Shown: positions 22,755-35,199 of the stretch, in pieces | How the letters are laid out: the number at the start of each line of letters is the position of its first letter | How positions within the stretch are numbered: position 1 is the stretch's first letter | Assembly: GCA_932521025.1 (NCBI GenBank) | Contig: OW051468.1 | Span: forward strand, 3,410,064 to 3,474,063 | Reading direction: 5' to 3' | Source of the DNA: Oscheius onirici | Taxonomy: Eukaryota; Nematoda; Chromadorea; Rhabditida; Rhabditidae | DNA length: 64,000 nucleotides | Notes under the pieces: model-generated | The model's database searches: none | Told to the model about the DNA's origin: nothing | The model's input: only the letters and a program-made list of their open reading frames with translations | Made by a program: the position numbers and the translations under genes

Positions 22755-25700
22755 CTAATTAGGAAATCTTCGGAGTGGCGGGTACATGGCGTCCATAACG
22801 AAGAATCCACGGCAGTTGGGACACGTTGTTTTTGTAAATTCGTGCCATCTCTTCATGCACTAAATTATTAGATTAAAATGGCGAACTGAAGTTAGTACTT
22901 ACATGAGCATGGAACTGTTGTGGGCAGTGACAACATTTGATGAGACGATTCTGGTCATTCATGGGCTCGAGACAGATTGGACACTCGTTGTTCTGAGACT
23001 CGTCTTCCTTAAAAATGTACACATTTAGCCAAAAAATGGGCTCTTACCACATTATTATCATCTTCACGGACGAACTCTCTTGGCTCAGGAACTGGAGGAA
23101 GTTGGAAGATGTTCATTCCACAGTTGTAGGCAATGGAGCGGACAGCCAGCAGCAGATCGAACGAGTCCTTCTGACGCTGGATTTCTTTCATCAGCTCGCA
23201 GCGGATCTTCTCACTGAAACACTTATATAATTCGAAAACTGATTGAACAGATGGTGATATACGCAACGATGGCACCGTTCAGAACATTTGAAATTGAACA
23301 AAAAAGTAGAGTCTACAAAGGAAGAACTTACTCTCTGGGAACTGGCGACTTTGACTTATTTGCCAGCTTGAAGAGCTCATTTTTTACCGGGATCAGATGT
23401 CTGTTGACCTTGCCAATAATCTCGGCTTCAGAAACAGTTTCCACCTTCGAAAAGAAGACTTGGGCTCTGGCTGACAGAGTCGGACAAGCTGGTGATGGAT
23501 AGATCTTCTCGTCTCCGTTCTGAACATTCTTTTATACGAAGAAATAGTAAGAAAAACCTGGAGTTTTTCAATGTTGGAGGTCTTGATACTGGCCAGTTCA
23601 GCCCACTGGTCTCGATTCTCTTCAAAGTCTTTCTGAAGTTCCGCAAGGCTTGGAATCTTTCGGAGTTCTTTGATGACAGTCTCCACGTGTTCAATGCTGT
23701 TCAAGATCAGGCCAAAGTCCTTCTCTTCATGTTCCAGAGCCCGTCGGATGATTTCCTTCTTCTCGGCTTCATCCCTGGCCATTCTGTCGACGGCAGACGA
23801 ATAGGTCGGAGATGACGGGATGCGAATCTGCAAAAGATCGATTTTGGAACGCTAGACTGATAGCGTATGAGTCAGCTGATATTGCCGAAAAAATGCTGAT
23901 GGCACCTTGAAATTCAAAGGAACTGTTCAATTAAATGGCTTTAAACAAAAATTGATTTCTTTGGATTTTGATTAAAATTTTCTTAACGCTACATGCTTCC
24001 AAAAGATCAGGGGTTGTCAAGGAAACTGGATAGGATTCTTAATAAACAAGCATGAAATCAACTTTTACCTGATTGAATATACTCTCGCCTTGTTCTATTC
24101 CCCAAACAGATCTGGACCTCTGGGCCAGATTTTGGCGGAGCATGTTCTGGTGTCGACGTCCTTCTTGGCTCAGCTGATATCTCCAGGCGTTTTGAACGTA
24201 TCCAACATGATAGTAGCGGAGACCAGCGATGAACCTCTTCAACGGCTCTCCGTTGTTCTTTTCGAGAGTCGAAAGCTCTTTCAGATATTTCTTTTGTGAC
24301 TCGTCCAGCATTCCTTGACTGATGAAGACGATGTTGTCTAGAAGACTGGTCACAGACTCGGTCTGGCCCTCTTGGTAGTCTGGCAAGTTGATGGGGAATT
24401 CTCTGAACAAAAAGTATATTAATTTTAGAAGGAATGAACCTACTCAATGATAGTTTCGATAGAAGAGAGAATGTCCTTCTGGAATCTGTCCGATCCAGGA
24501 GTACCAGGATACGGGCTCAAGACTTTCCCGTCAACAACATAAGGGAACTCAACGTCGATCTCGGCAGGCTCTAGAACAAACTCGATTAGAAGTTCCAGTG
24601 TAAAACCCACTGTTTCTGGACAATCCAGCAGGCTCTTCATCAGTAGAGACTCGAAACTCTCCAAGAGGCACAACAGTGTTCCTGGCACGTTGTCGCTTAT
24701 CCCGGTTCCTGATTATTTGGGCTTTGTTGGAACCTCCGTACTTCTCCTCCGCCTCATCCTTCTTTCGCTCAAGATGGACGATCTTGTTCTCGTCGATCTT
24801 CATTCTCATAGTCAGAGGAGCTTTTGGAAGGACAGTTTCTGAAGAAGATGGTGCCGGGTAGGAGCAGGGAGGAATGATCACAGGTTGAGGTTGGAAGAAT
24901 ACAGACTGTTGCACAGGGACGGAAGAAGGGACAAATGGTTCTTCAGGATGTTCCGGTTCCGGAGTTCTGAAGGGAGAAGCAGTCTTCGAGGTCTCCTTAG
25001 AGTTCTCGTCGGTAGTGTCCTGATGGGTTTTCCTCTTCTCGTTCTTCTTGTCCATCTTGGTGGCTTTCTTCTCGTGACTCTTCAAATCAGTCTCCAACTT
25101 CTTGACGTTACTCTTGGATGCGTCCGCTTTGATGTACTGAAACTTGAAGATATAATAAAAAATATACTAAACTCACAATCGTTTTCTTCAGATCTTTTTC
25201 AATTGTGTACACGCACAGCATATGCTGGTGACATCCTTCTGTCGGGCATTCCAATCCCTGAAATGTCTAATTATCTGATTTCTTTGACATCTTTTACCCT
25301 CCACGTCTTCTTCGGTCCCTTGTAGATCTGATGGAGACAGTTTTTGTGGAAGTTGATGGTACAGACAGACTTGTCCATGTCCCAGCCACATATATACTGA
25401 AAAACAGAAATTAATGTAAAAGTTTAGTTGACTCACATAGAAATACTCTTCTTCTTTCGGTTGTATCTTTCCAGCACATTTGGCACAACTGACCGGGTCT
25501 GGGAGGTTCTTCTTGACCTCAAGAGTCTCATTTTGAGACTGAATAGAAGTCGATGAGACTTCTTTCGATGTAGCCGCTCTGAAATAAAGTGTCAATGAAT
25601 AAAAAGATAAGGATCTTGTCGATTATAAATAGTCTGTCTCCCAGCAGATGGCCGCGATTACGCAACACTTGTTTGCCAGAACCGTCTCTTCTCTTACGTT

Positions 25701-28700
25701 TGCAGCTAGGTCATTTGGATGCGAAACCTTTTTTCGTCACTTTACGTCCAACAAACTGCTTTTGCTGATAAGACAACGTCCCTTGAACTTTGAAGAAGCT
25801 GATCTTGTTTCGGATCAGCTGTCCTACCCTCTGGATACACCAGCTGTTCTCTTGAGCACGGGAATTGAAAAATGGCTGACCCGGATCTGTCGACACGACA
25901 TCAATTACAACTTTTCTTTTATTATAGCCGCCTATGGTTGTTTTAGTGGAAAAATGGTATTTGTTTACATTTAAAAGCTTTCGGGTTGCCCGACTACTGA
26001 AAGGATATTGAGGTCGTTTCAGGTGAGCGACGAGTTTAGGATGATGTGGACTAGTGGGTGCATTTGGGAAAGGATGAGACATACATAAACTGACCCTAAT
26101 TCTATATTCTCTACAAAAGAATCCTCGTCGAGAACATTCTTCTCCGCTTCTGCAGGAAAAAATGGGTAAAAATTAGTATGTTTCTGTAAAAGTCTAGCAA
26201 TTTAGGGTGACTAAACAAGGTAACCTTTTCCACATAGTTCTTGAAGGCAAAAAGTAGCGGGAATCCAAAAAGGAAGAGGACGCTGAAGGCCATTTCGCAA
26301 GGGCTTTGGTCAAGCATGCTTGTTGCTCTCGACGGCAGAATGAGAAGGAACGCGCGCGGCAACGACCCGCCCACTTTTTTGTCATATAGAAACAGTTCTT
26401 TATGATTCATACGGGGACCTTTAGGAGAAGAAAGACTGTTGGCAGGACAGCTACCCCCTTCCCTCTTCCTATTAGCTACTTTCCCACCGGTCAGTGGTCA
26501 ATCTTTCACCCGACTACTCTCTCACACTCTTCTCACAAAGAATTTTTCGTAGTCACGTGACTACTACGGTAGTACGGTACCCGCCTCTTCTATATAAAAA
26601 CCAAAGGGAGATGGGAACAGAGTTACGAACTAGCGTAGTATAAGTCATGATCTAATATTCCGAATTTCTCATCCGTACGGAAAAACCTCGTGCTGTGTAA
26701 CAGTTGATTTCTGGATGGGCACTCTTTTACAACCGAGACGGTCTGTCGAAAGACTAGACTAACCGTCTCCAAGAGAGGAATCGAGGTCATCACAGCTGTT
26801 CAATATGTTTTTTTTCTCTGTGTTCTGACTTGACCTTTGTGGGAAGTTGAAAACAATGTTTCCACCCAAAAGTCAAAAGCCAACTGAGCTCCTAATTTAT
26901 CACCTGTCCCCTGTGCCACCAACCCTTCTGCGGCAGCAGACAAAGAGCCACTTTGCGCTTACCCGAGAAGCGCTTGGGGTTCTAGTGGTAATCGTAAAGG
27001 GTGAGAATGACAGATTAGGGCCAGTAAATGTCAACGTTGTCATTGCCTTGTGTTGCTTGGAGGATAGTAAGACTGTTGAGCAGGCTGTGGAATATTCAAA
27101 CAAGAATATTCAGAAACCTTATGTTTGGGAATAATTTTTCCAAAAACGTTAAAATTTTTGTTAAAACAGGTAAAGTAAACCAACTCGTTTTCCACAAGAA
27201 TAGCTACGCCATTCCAAGGCTAAAGTTAGATATTCCCTCTTTTCAATCTACCACTTCGCTAAGAGACTTGAGAGCAATTTAAAATGGATAAACTCACTGA
27301 GCTTGTAGAGCAGCTTCCACTGCCAGTCGAGCCTTTTCCTCTTTCTTCTCCTTCCGGAGCTGGGTCTTGGTCTTCGCCTCAGGCTGTCTGTAAATTATAA
27401 AGTTTTGAACTTTAAAAAATGAAAAAAAAGTCATGTTAAAAGAACTAGAAAGGGGGTTCACGACACGATTCTACAGCATGCTGGTACTCACGCGTCCAGA
27501 TCAAAACGACCGAATATAGTGGAGAGAAAAGAAGTAGACAATACTGAAGTCATACCCGTGACTCTCCTCCTTGTCTCCAGAGCTTTGTTGTCTGGCAGGA
27601 AGCGGAGCAGTTGTGGCAGGTGTAAGACTCTTCTTCTTTGTCTTTTTTGGCTTCTGAGGAGGATCTGAAAGCACATGGAATGAGCCAATTTCCCCTATCA
27701 CTGTACAGATGACTGATCAACAAACAGAAAAGATAAGTTTGCCAGAGCGTTCCAATTTCAAGCGAAAAAAATAACTTACTGATCTTGATTTCTTCTACTT
27801 TCTCGTTCGTTTTCGGCCCTTCGCATCTTGTTTCCTCTTCTTTTGTAATGTCTTGTCTGTTCGGTCTGTATGCCAGTCTCAATCCAGTTAGTTTCTTCAA
27901 CGGGGGAGCTTCTTCGCTTAGGAGCACTAAAATATAAAGTCACTTTCTCGTGGGAAACTCACTTGTTCCCTGTTCTATCTCCATTTGTCTCCAGACAAAC
28001 TGGAGTAGTTCCGAGTGTGTATCCATTTTCATGTACTTCTCTAGCTCTTTTCGCAGAACGTTATAGTCTTCGATCACGTAAACGAATTCTGAATACGTTT
28101 AAATATTCTGCTACAGTAGAAACTTACGTGTTGGGTACAGGACTTCTAGTTTGAGTACAGCCAGTTCCTTATCCGAGAAGAGCGCATCATGAACGTACTC
28201 CCCTGCAAGATGTTTCGCTTTGAATAGACCGGCCGCCTTCGTCGCCTTTATAGTCTATTCAAGAAAAGAAAACATTCTGTGAATCAAAGCGGAGTTTTTT
28301 CAGCTGAGTAGCAACTTTTTCATGCAGTGTGCTGTGAAAAAAAGGGAGAAGGACAATGATCATTAGTCCTATTAGGGAAGTGAGAAGATTCTATCCCAGG
28401 GCTCTTCTATCGACAACGTTGGCCGTCTTGAAGGAGCGTTGATCTCTAACCAAGTCTACCGATCCCTTCTGATCCCATTCCCAATCAACCGACCCCTTCT
28501 GATCTATCCCTAGTCAGATCAACCGGTCCTTCTGACCCCCTACCGGTTAGCATGACTCTATTTCCTACTCGAAATAGTTTTGCAAAAATTTTTGGCGAAG
28601 AGAGGAGTCGAACCCAGGTCGTCTGGGTAACAACGGCGACTCTTAACAATACACCAAATTATGAGGTCCCGGAGAAACAAACAAACATCTAAACAGAGTC

Positions 28701-30211
28701 CACCACAGACACCATTGCGCTTTAGATGAAAATAATTTAATACAACTCTTATGTTGACCATAGGCGATCAAAGTTTGTAAAACTTACATGTCGGGTCGTC
28801 TTTTAGACAGACGACAGACGAACATGATGGTACTTCGACGTAGTGACAGCAATATCCAAATCAAGTTAAACTTTTTCCTAATCTATTGTGATTACGGTCG
28901 ATTTTGTCGTTTTTGAAATGAAGAAGTAGATTCTCGAGATTATTTCGGTACCGTCTTTTTTCCGCCTCAGTCCCATTTTTCGACTGTGTAGGCTGCAAGT
29001 ATCCACCGAACTTCTTCTTGTCTAGGATCTCGTAGACGTAACCTGCAAAAGTACAATATTTTAAGCAGAAAAATCACTCACAGTCGTCCAGGGCTTCCCA
29101 GTCGTATTTTTCCAAAACGATCACATCGCTAGTGGTATCTACTTTCTCGGCATGAACTGTTGTCTTTGAAGCTGATTGTTCAAGCTATAAAATATACGAA
29201 AAGATTACCATTGGGACAGTTGGAAATCTGTTTGATGCGGTCCAGTAGAGGGTTTTGCAGAATTAGTTGATACTTGGAATTTACTGAACGACAGAAGTGC
29301 AACAGACTATTGACACACGCGGATTATAAAAAGCTCTCAGCTAAAGATATTCTCACCAAAAACTTGATGGAGATTTGTGCAGCTGATCATCTGATCCACC
29401 AGATTAATCTGCTGTATAGACGGTGATGTTTGTGATTTCAATCTAAACGTGGTTCAGTGACTGCAAAATGGCAAAAAACTGACATTTCCTTATACTTTTT
29501 CAGCAGCTCCAATGTAACAAGAGGTATCAGCAATACTTTGAATTCAGGGTCATTCGAAGGTTTGTCTGGTTTTTGAATGAATCGAACTCCAGGAGCTTCA
29601 TCGAACATTGAACTTGTCGAAGCCACAGCTAAACAAGTTGTGATCTGACAAACACAAATATAAAGAAACCTGCAACATTTTTCTCTTTGAGTCTCGAAAT
29701 CAACTCCTCGATGGTCTTTTTCTCTTGAGACGTTCTAAAAAATATAGTAGAGAGTCCAGCAAAGTGGACTTACTTGCGTTTTTTCATCGTTTGAACATGT
29801 TGAAGAAACTTAGACAGATACATAACTTCATAAATGAAGCCTGAAATTTCGTAAACTTAATCGCCATTTTGTCTTACAGTCTGCTGCTTCTGTGTAGTTG
29901 GAGATAACTCTGAAACCAAGTTTGTCGGCTTCAGTAACTTTCGTTGCACTGCTACTGTTCATGGAATAAGTACTACCATTTTCTTGTCTCAGCCGAAACT
30001 GGTTCTGAAATTTTCTCAGAAGAATTGATCGCAGGGATCTTTCCACAGTTCTAAATTGAATTGTTATCAAAATATTATAGTCGCTCACTGCTGGAATCGG
30101 CATTAGCAGTAGCCTGGCGTCCGTTTCCACTGGACATGTATTCAAAGCACCATCTTCTCGAAGACAACTACAAAAGGACCGGTGATTGCCACAGTTCGAG
30201 CCTGTTGACAT
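22755..30211 (-). CDS. RING-cluster copy A: putative dual-zinc-domain E3 ligase
   Basis: ATG at 30211 (MSTGSNCGNHRSFCSC...), stop at 22755. About two dozen small exons are recognisable. In order: a Cys/His-rich N-terminus; helical modules (CFIYEVMYLSKFL; AVASTSSMFDEAPGVRFI; CYVYEILDKKKFGGYLQ); a basic linker; a central zinc domain (LPDPVSCAKCAGKIQP ... YICGWDMDKSVCTINFHKNC ... GLECPTEGCHQHM); a KKDEAEEKYGG linker; a conserved helical region (ILSSIETIIE, YLKELSTLEKNNGEPLKRF); an extra coiled segment shared only with copy B; and a C-terminal RING-H2 (CPICLEPMNDQNRLIKCCHC...TTCPNC). Probably a ubiquitin ligase. Exons between 28.3 and 28.9 kb are uncertain, because a straightforward frame meets TGA near 28,877 and a repeat sits in the intron. 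The intron 27.29-25.58 kb is about 1.7 kb, against about 85 bp in copy B. Confidence 0.6.
25219..25539. repeat. 321-bp tract identical to 32068-32388
   Basis: Base-for-base comparison shows identity through two exon parts and the two introns of the central zinc domain in copies A and B, with divergence immediately outside. This is the footprint of gene conversion or a very recent local duplication. Confidence 0.9.
25620..27290. other. Enlarged intron of copy A
   Basis: About 1.7 kb separates ...AVEAALQAQ from AATSKEVSS..., while copy B has about 85 bp here. It contains a plus-strand TATA-like box (tatataaaa at 26591), a CACGTG-containing palindrome near 26555, and a minus-strand hydrophobic peptide start near 26293 (MAFSVLFLFGFPLLFAFKN). 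No transposon ends were recognised. Confidence 0.4.
26591..26599 (+). promoter_or_regulatory. TATA-box-like sequence
   Basis: TATATAAAA follows a GC-richer stretch (ggtacccgcctcttc). It resembles a core promoter pointing right, yet no clear plus-strand gene follows within 1 kb. Confidence 0.3.
28440..28556. repeat. Imperfect tandem repeat, about 3 units
   Basis: Units of roughly 30-36 bases share a core like TCAACCGACCCCTTCTGATC. Copies are seen near 28452, 28487 and 28516. Pyrimidine-rich; located in a presumed intron of RING copy A. Confidence 0.6.
28580..28745 (-). repeat. tRNA-derived SINE-like element (candidate)
   Basis: On the minus strand a segment reads GGTGTATTGTTAAGAG then, about 43 bases later, a perfect B box GGTTCGACTCC. 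The adjoining GAGGTCCCGGAGAAACAAAC ... TTGCGCTTTAGAT part recurs, diverged, at 30850-30910 (GAGGTCCCGAACAAACAAAC ... CGTGCTTTAGAT) and more weakly at 35520-35580. A tRNA-like head with a dispersed body is the architecture of a SINE. The folding is poor and only a few copies are visible. Confidence 0.35.
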
Positions 30212-30984
30212 TTTTCGGTTCTGCAAAAAGCTTCTGCATGAATAAAAGAGGAAAACAAACGAGAAAGTTGTCTAGAACATGAACTTCTTATTTCGGAACT
30301 CTACCAAATGGAAGTTTTTTTTTTGAATTAGATCGGCGAAAAAAGAACAAAGATTAATTCATTAAAAATGGAGAAAGTCAAATTAACTTGTTGACAAAAT
30401 CATTTTCGGTAACACGGACAAGTACGCATTGTTTATTGCTGTGTGTGGACAATGATCAACGCGTAAGCGCGACCGCGATAGCACTATAAAATCGCGATAA
30501 CACACTTTCGCTTTCTGTTTCCCCTTTGATTAGAGGCGCTTTTGATTTAGGAGCAGATAGAAAGTAATGTTTCTCTCGTTATCCAAGATTTCCGAGGATA
30601 TCTCAAAGGAACCATCAGGAGGATAGAGTTTAGGTGAGAACCAGTCGTCCGTTATGGTTGTTTAAAAAAAGGGCTTTTTGGCGCCTGCAGCACTCAAATA
30701 TACGAAAGAAACGTATGTCCTAGCTATAGATTAACAACCAATTCGATTAATATCTTGGAAAACCCTAACGTTATTCGACGAACCTAAATTCTATTCGAAG
30801 TTCAAAAGTGATGTGACCTAATCATGAGTTTCTTACTTGTCGCGACCATTCGAGGTCCCGAACAAACAAACACAAACCAAGTACACCCCATCGTGCTTTA
30901 GATAGTAGAAATTAAGAAGAGCATCGTTATAAGAAAAAATCCGAATTCATGGGTTCCAAGCAAATGGGACATTTTCCGCTCTGA

Positions 30985-33620
30985 TAAATTTACATTTTTA
31001 GGTTACAAAGGTTTTGTCTTACATCACTATTGTTCAGAAGAATCTGCTCTACTTGACCGGAAGGAGGAGCTGACCCTCCAATTGCCGCTTCTATCCCATT
31101 GAAGAAAGTTTGAGCTCCGCCGGACAGCTTCCGCCAGACTGGTGACAAATAAATGACCTCAACTCCGTTCTGAAAAAGTCTTGCTACAAGGTTTAGATAA
31201 CTGCAAACCTTCAGCTTTCCAATGTTTTCCGACTTGATTTCAAACAGATGGACCCATTGACTTCGATGCCCTTCCAATTCCTTCAATAGAGCAAATTGAT
31301 TGTTTTGTCTCATCTGTTTGATGACAGTCTCGATATGATCAAGGCTGTTCTTGATCAATTTAAGATCTCTTTCTTCTTGTTCGAGGGCCTTTCGAAGACG
31401 TTCCATCTTTTCAGCGGAATCCTTGGCTGTTTGTTGGGCGCGCTTTTTTCAAAGTCGTTCTGTCGGACCCGCCCATCCCGATCCTAAATATTTTTTGATT
31501 ACACGAATGAGATAAATCAAACCGCTCGATACTCTGCTATGGGGAGAATATCTTGGTTCCGCTGCTTCTTGTCGCGATTTCTGATAATCTGCGTCTTGTT
31601 GGAGCCTCCATACTTTTGTTCCGCTTCGTCCTTCTTCCTCTCCAGATGAACGACATTTTCTTCGTCCAGTTTTTTTTTTATCAGAAGAGAGCTGTTCGTC
31701 TCTGGTAGAACTGTGGTGGAAGACTAGGTTGAAGACGGGATTTCAAGCTCAGGATCGAAGATCGAAGAAGACAATTTCGTGATGGAGACGACTTAGAGGT
31801 TCTTCGGGTCGTTCGGATTCCGGAGTTCTGAAGGAAGAGGTAGTCTTTGATGTCTCCTTGGAGTTTTCGTCAGTAGTACTAGGATTTCTCTTCTTCTTTT
31901 CCATTTTACAGACGTTCTTCTCAAGACTTTGAAAATGGTTCTCCAACTGTTTGACGTGGTTCTTGGGCGCATCAGCTTTAATGTACTGAACATTGAAGAT
32001 GTGATAGAAAATTAAGTAAACTCACAATGGTCTTTTGCAACGTCTTTCCAACGGTACTCACGCACAACATATGCTGGTGACATCCTTCTGTCGGGCATTC
32101 CAATCCCTGAAATGTCTAATTATCTGATTTCTTTGACATCTTTTACCCTCCACGTCTTCTTCGGTCCCTTGTAGATCTGATGGAGACAGTTTTTGTGGAA
32201 GTTGATGGTACAGACAGACTTGTCCATGTCCCAGCCACATATATACTGAAAAACAGAAATTAATGTAAAAGTTTAGTTGACTCACATAGAAATACTCTTC
32301 TTCTTTCGGTTGTATCTTTCCAGCACATTTGGCACAACTGACCGGGTCTGGGAGGTTCTTCTTGACCTCAAGAGTCTCATTTTGAGACGTTGATTGGGCT
32401 TCTTTAATCGCACAGGCTCTAAAATATCTACTTGTATGTTCTTGCATTTGCCTCCAGCAGCAGTGCTTTACCGGAGATGAATTCAATCTGAATATAAACT
32501 CACTGAGCTAGTAGAACTGCTTCCGCTGCCAGCCGAGTTTTCTTTTCTTTACGGCGCTGGGTCTTAGTCTTCGTTTCAAATCGTCTGGAAATTGCAACAT
32601 TTCAACTGTCAACTAAAAAATTCAAACATCCGATTATAATGATACTGAATACATACCCGTGGTCTAGACTCTCGTTGTTTCCAGTTTCTCCAGACCTTCT
32701 GAGATGTTGTCTGACAGCAGTTGGAGCACTTAAGACTCTGTAAGACTAGTACTGTAAGACTCTTCTTGGCAGTCTTTTTTGAGCCTGAAATCTCTAGTTT
32801 AGGCCAATATCCGTCATTATTTGAAAGTTGAAATGTCACGAAATTAACTCACCAGATCTTACTAGCTTTTTTTCAAGCTTCTCCATTTCTGATGTTCTCA
32901 TCGGCTCTTGAATAAGACAAAGGCCCGGCAAATCCTTTAAACTGCTTTCAGCGTTGTGGCAAATACTAAAAATGCTGCTACATGTTTTGGAGAAAACCTT
33001 ACGTGTTTCGCCATTTTCCAGCATGTACTTCATTCTTTTCAGTCGTATCATCGTGAGATCGTCTACGTTTTCGTTGTCCAAGCCACGAACAAATCTAAAT
33101 CGGATGCATACGAATGCTTATAACCTACGAATACTTTTTGCACTTCAAATATTCGAGAAACTTGGATCTGTTTGAGAGGTGGTAAATATAACCTAAAATA
33201 CGGTACATCATGCTGAAGATATTCTCACATCCGACTATTGTTTCCTCTTCTGGAAGGACAGGCATGGTAAGTTCTTCTACTTCAACATCTCTCCTACTTA
33301 TGACAAATTTTTCGGCAAGATCTTCTAGCTCTGGATATCTCTGGATAAATGCCAAGTACTCAACAAATTTCGTACAGGTCCACCAGCTTGGATTGTTAAG
33401 GTTGTTATCAACATAACTTTGGAGTGTCGAGATTTGCAATTCTCGATCTCCGTTTCCGGGAAGGTAGGAGAGTCTGAAACTGCAGCTACCACAGATATCA
33501 GCGAATACTTAAGCTTCCAGAAGGAAAGTTAACAGCTTCTGTTCTTCTTCATCAATAGTATACGATAAATCGTCGTTAGAGCTAAGTTGCAAGGCCGAAT
33601 CCTAACTCTACCGTTTGCCA
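30985..33620 (-). pseudogene. RING-cluster copy B, lacking the RING domain
   Basis: Homologous to copy A through the N-terminal helical modules (YIYHLSNRSKFLEYLK near 33.2 kb), the central zinc domain (nearly all of it identical to copy A), the KKDEAEQKYGG linker and the coiled segment (LRKALEQEERDLKLIKNSLD). A frame break follows LSRLHHEIVFFDLRS* near 31.75 kb and another occurs at a run of A/T near 31.67 kb. The conserved ILSSIxxII helical region and the RING finger are absent; the last frame ends at about 30.99 kb. It is either a pseudogene or a truncated protein keeping only the central zinc domain. Confidence 0.6.
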
Positions 33621-35199
33621 GGAACGAAGATTGGCTTCAATGACACCTTACAACCACTTCAAGATCATTTTTTGGGCTGGTCTGATGAACCTCGAACAAT
33701 AAGAGTGGATTCTGCTTGCTGTGTCCTGGACCCGACGGAAAACTCTCTGATGACTGTCAATTGAACTGGCCCAAAAGTCAAAGACTGGTCTACAACAGAT
33801 TACATAAAGTCGCAAAGAAAGTTTACTATCCGAGAAAGTATTAAAAATTGTGGTTTTTTTAAAGTTTTTTTTCCAGTTAGATATGCAATAGAAAACAAGC
33901 TATTCTAACAAGGAGCACTCTCTTGGGAAAGATAGTTTTAAACGACGACGACTTCGAGAAGAGCACCAAGGCGAGGGTACATCTACTGAAGGACCCATCG
34001 CTGCCCATCGCGCAAGCGGAATTCGAGAAGACCGATCGTCGAACAACGAAGGAGTCATCCCCGCTGTTCCTGTCACCACACCGTCCGGATAGAAGGCCGG
34101 TGTCCGCTATCTCGTCAAGACGACCAAGGGAGAAATCATTTCAATCATATGCAGCCGAGACAGTCCTACGAGATTCGAACTGATCTCGAGAAGGAAGTCG
34201 TCAAGGGGTTCGCCTATCAGGACTGGCGTCTTGGAACTGGAAGGTAGGACATTTGCTGATGCATTTAACATGAGTAGTAAACATTTGAAATTTCCAAACC
34301 AAGGTTATAGTACTGGTACTATCTAAAATGCTGCTGTTTTGATAATGAATCAAGAAAAGTCACAGGTAACTGGAGACAATTTTGAGCTTTTGTGGGAGTG
34401 AGGCAATCAGAAATACAGATATAAGCTCACGATTGATTGTTGGCAGCGATGGGTTTATAATTTGCCGCGCACATGTTCACTGACCCCTCTAGCACCTGGC
34501 ACCGTCGTCTCGTGTGCATGTTTTGAAAGAGTGTTTGAAAATATACCTAGATACCGCAACGCGACACGTTACGCGGATCTGTCTTATTTCCACAAGTCTC
34601 TTAACGGTTCATTTCTAAATCGTTCCAGTTCTACTGAGCCTACTTGTTGTAGACGTCTAAGATAAATCGTTCCTCCCAATACAGCAAAGCTGTAGATCAG
34701 ATTCCGAAGGTCTCTTTGGAATAAAACATCTTCAACCATATACACAGCTACCCTTCGTATTATTTACAGAAACTACCCAATCTCTCGTCTAAAGCGATTT
34801 CTCAAGCTCGACTCTTCACTTCGTCTCTTCGAACAATCGCTTCCAACAATCCGCCCTCACTTTAGGACCACGTCTCCCATGTACTGCCTCTCTCCACATA
34901 TTTCCTCAACTCATTGGTTATGCCAATTGAGTGCTGTTCAGTCGACAGTAACTTTACCATTTTTTTTCAATCTTTTGGAACGCTAGTTGAATTCGCGCTC
35001 AATTAGTTTATTCCCGAAGCGTATTTCCCAAACATTCGGAGACCGTTAAACATTTTTGACCCGTTGAAGTTGAATCATCCCCGAAGCTAACTCATTTTTG
35101 TTTCCTTCCTACGACGCAACTCAGTCCGCGAGAAAGGTCAACTCTAATTTCTCATCTTGAAAAGATGTCATTATTTCTAAAGAATCTTTCTTTCAGTGC
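33621..35199. other. Spacer with a decayed coding fragment
   Basis: At about 33920-34250, plus strand, peptide-like stretches in different frames (DDDFEKSTKARVHLLKDPSL; AGVRYLVKTTKGEIISI; YEIRTDLEKEVVKGFAYQDW) suggest a broken gene of unknown family. The remainder shows nothing recognisable until an acceptor at 35196. Confidence 0.35.
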
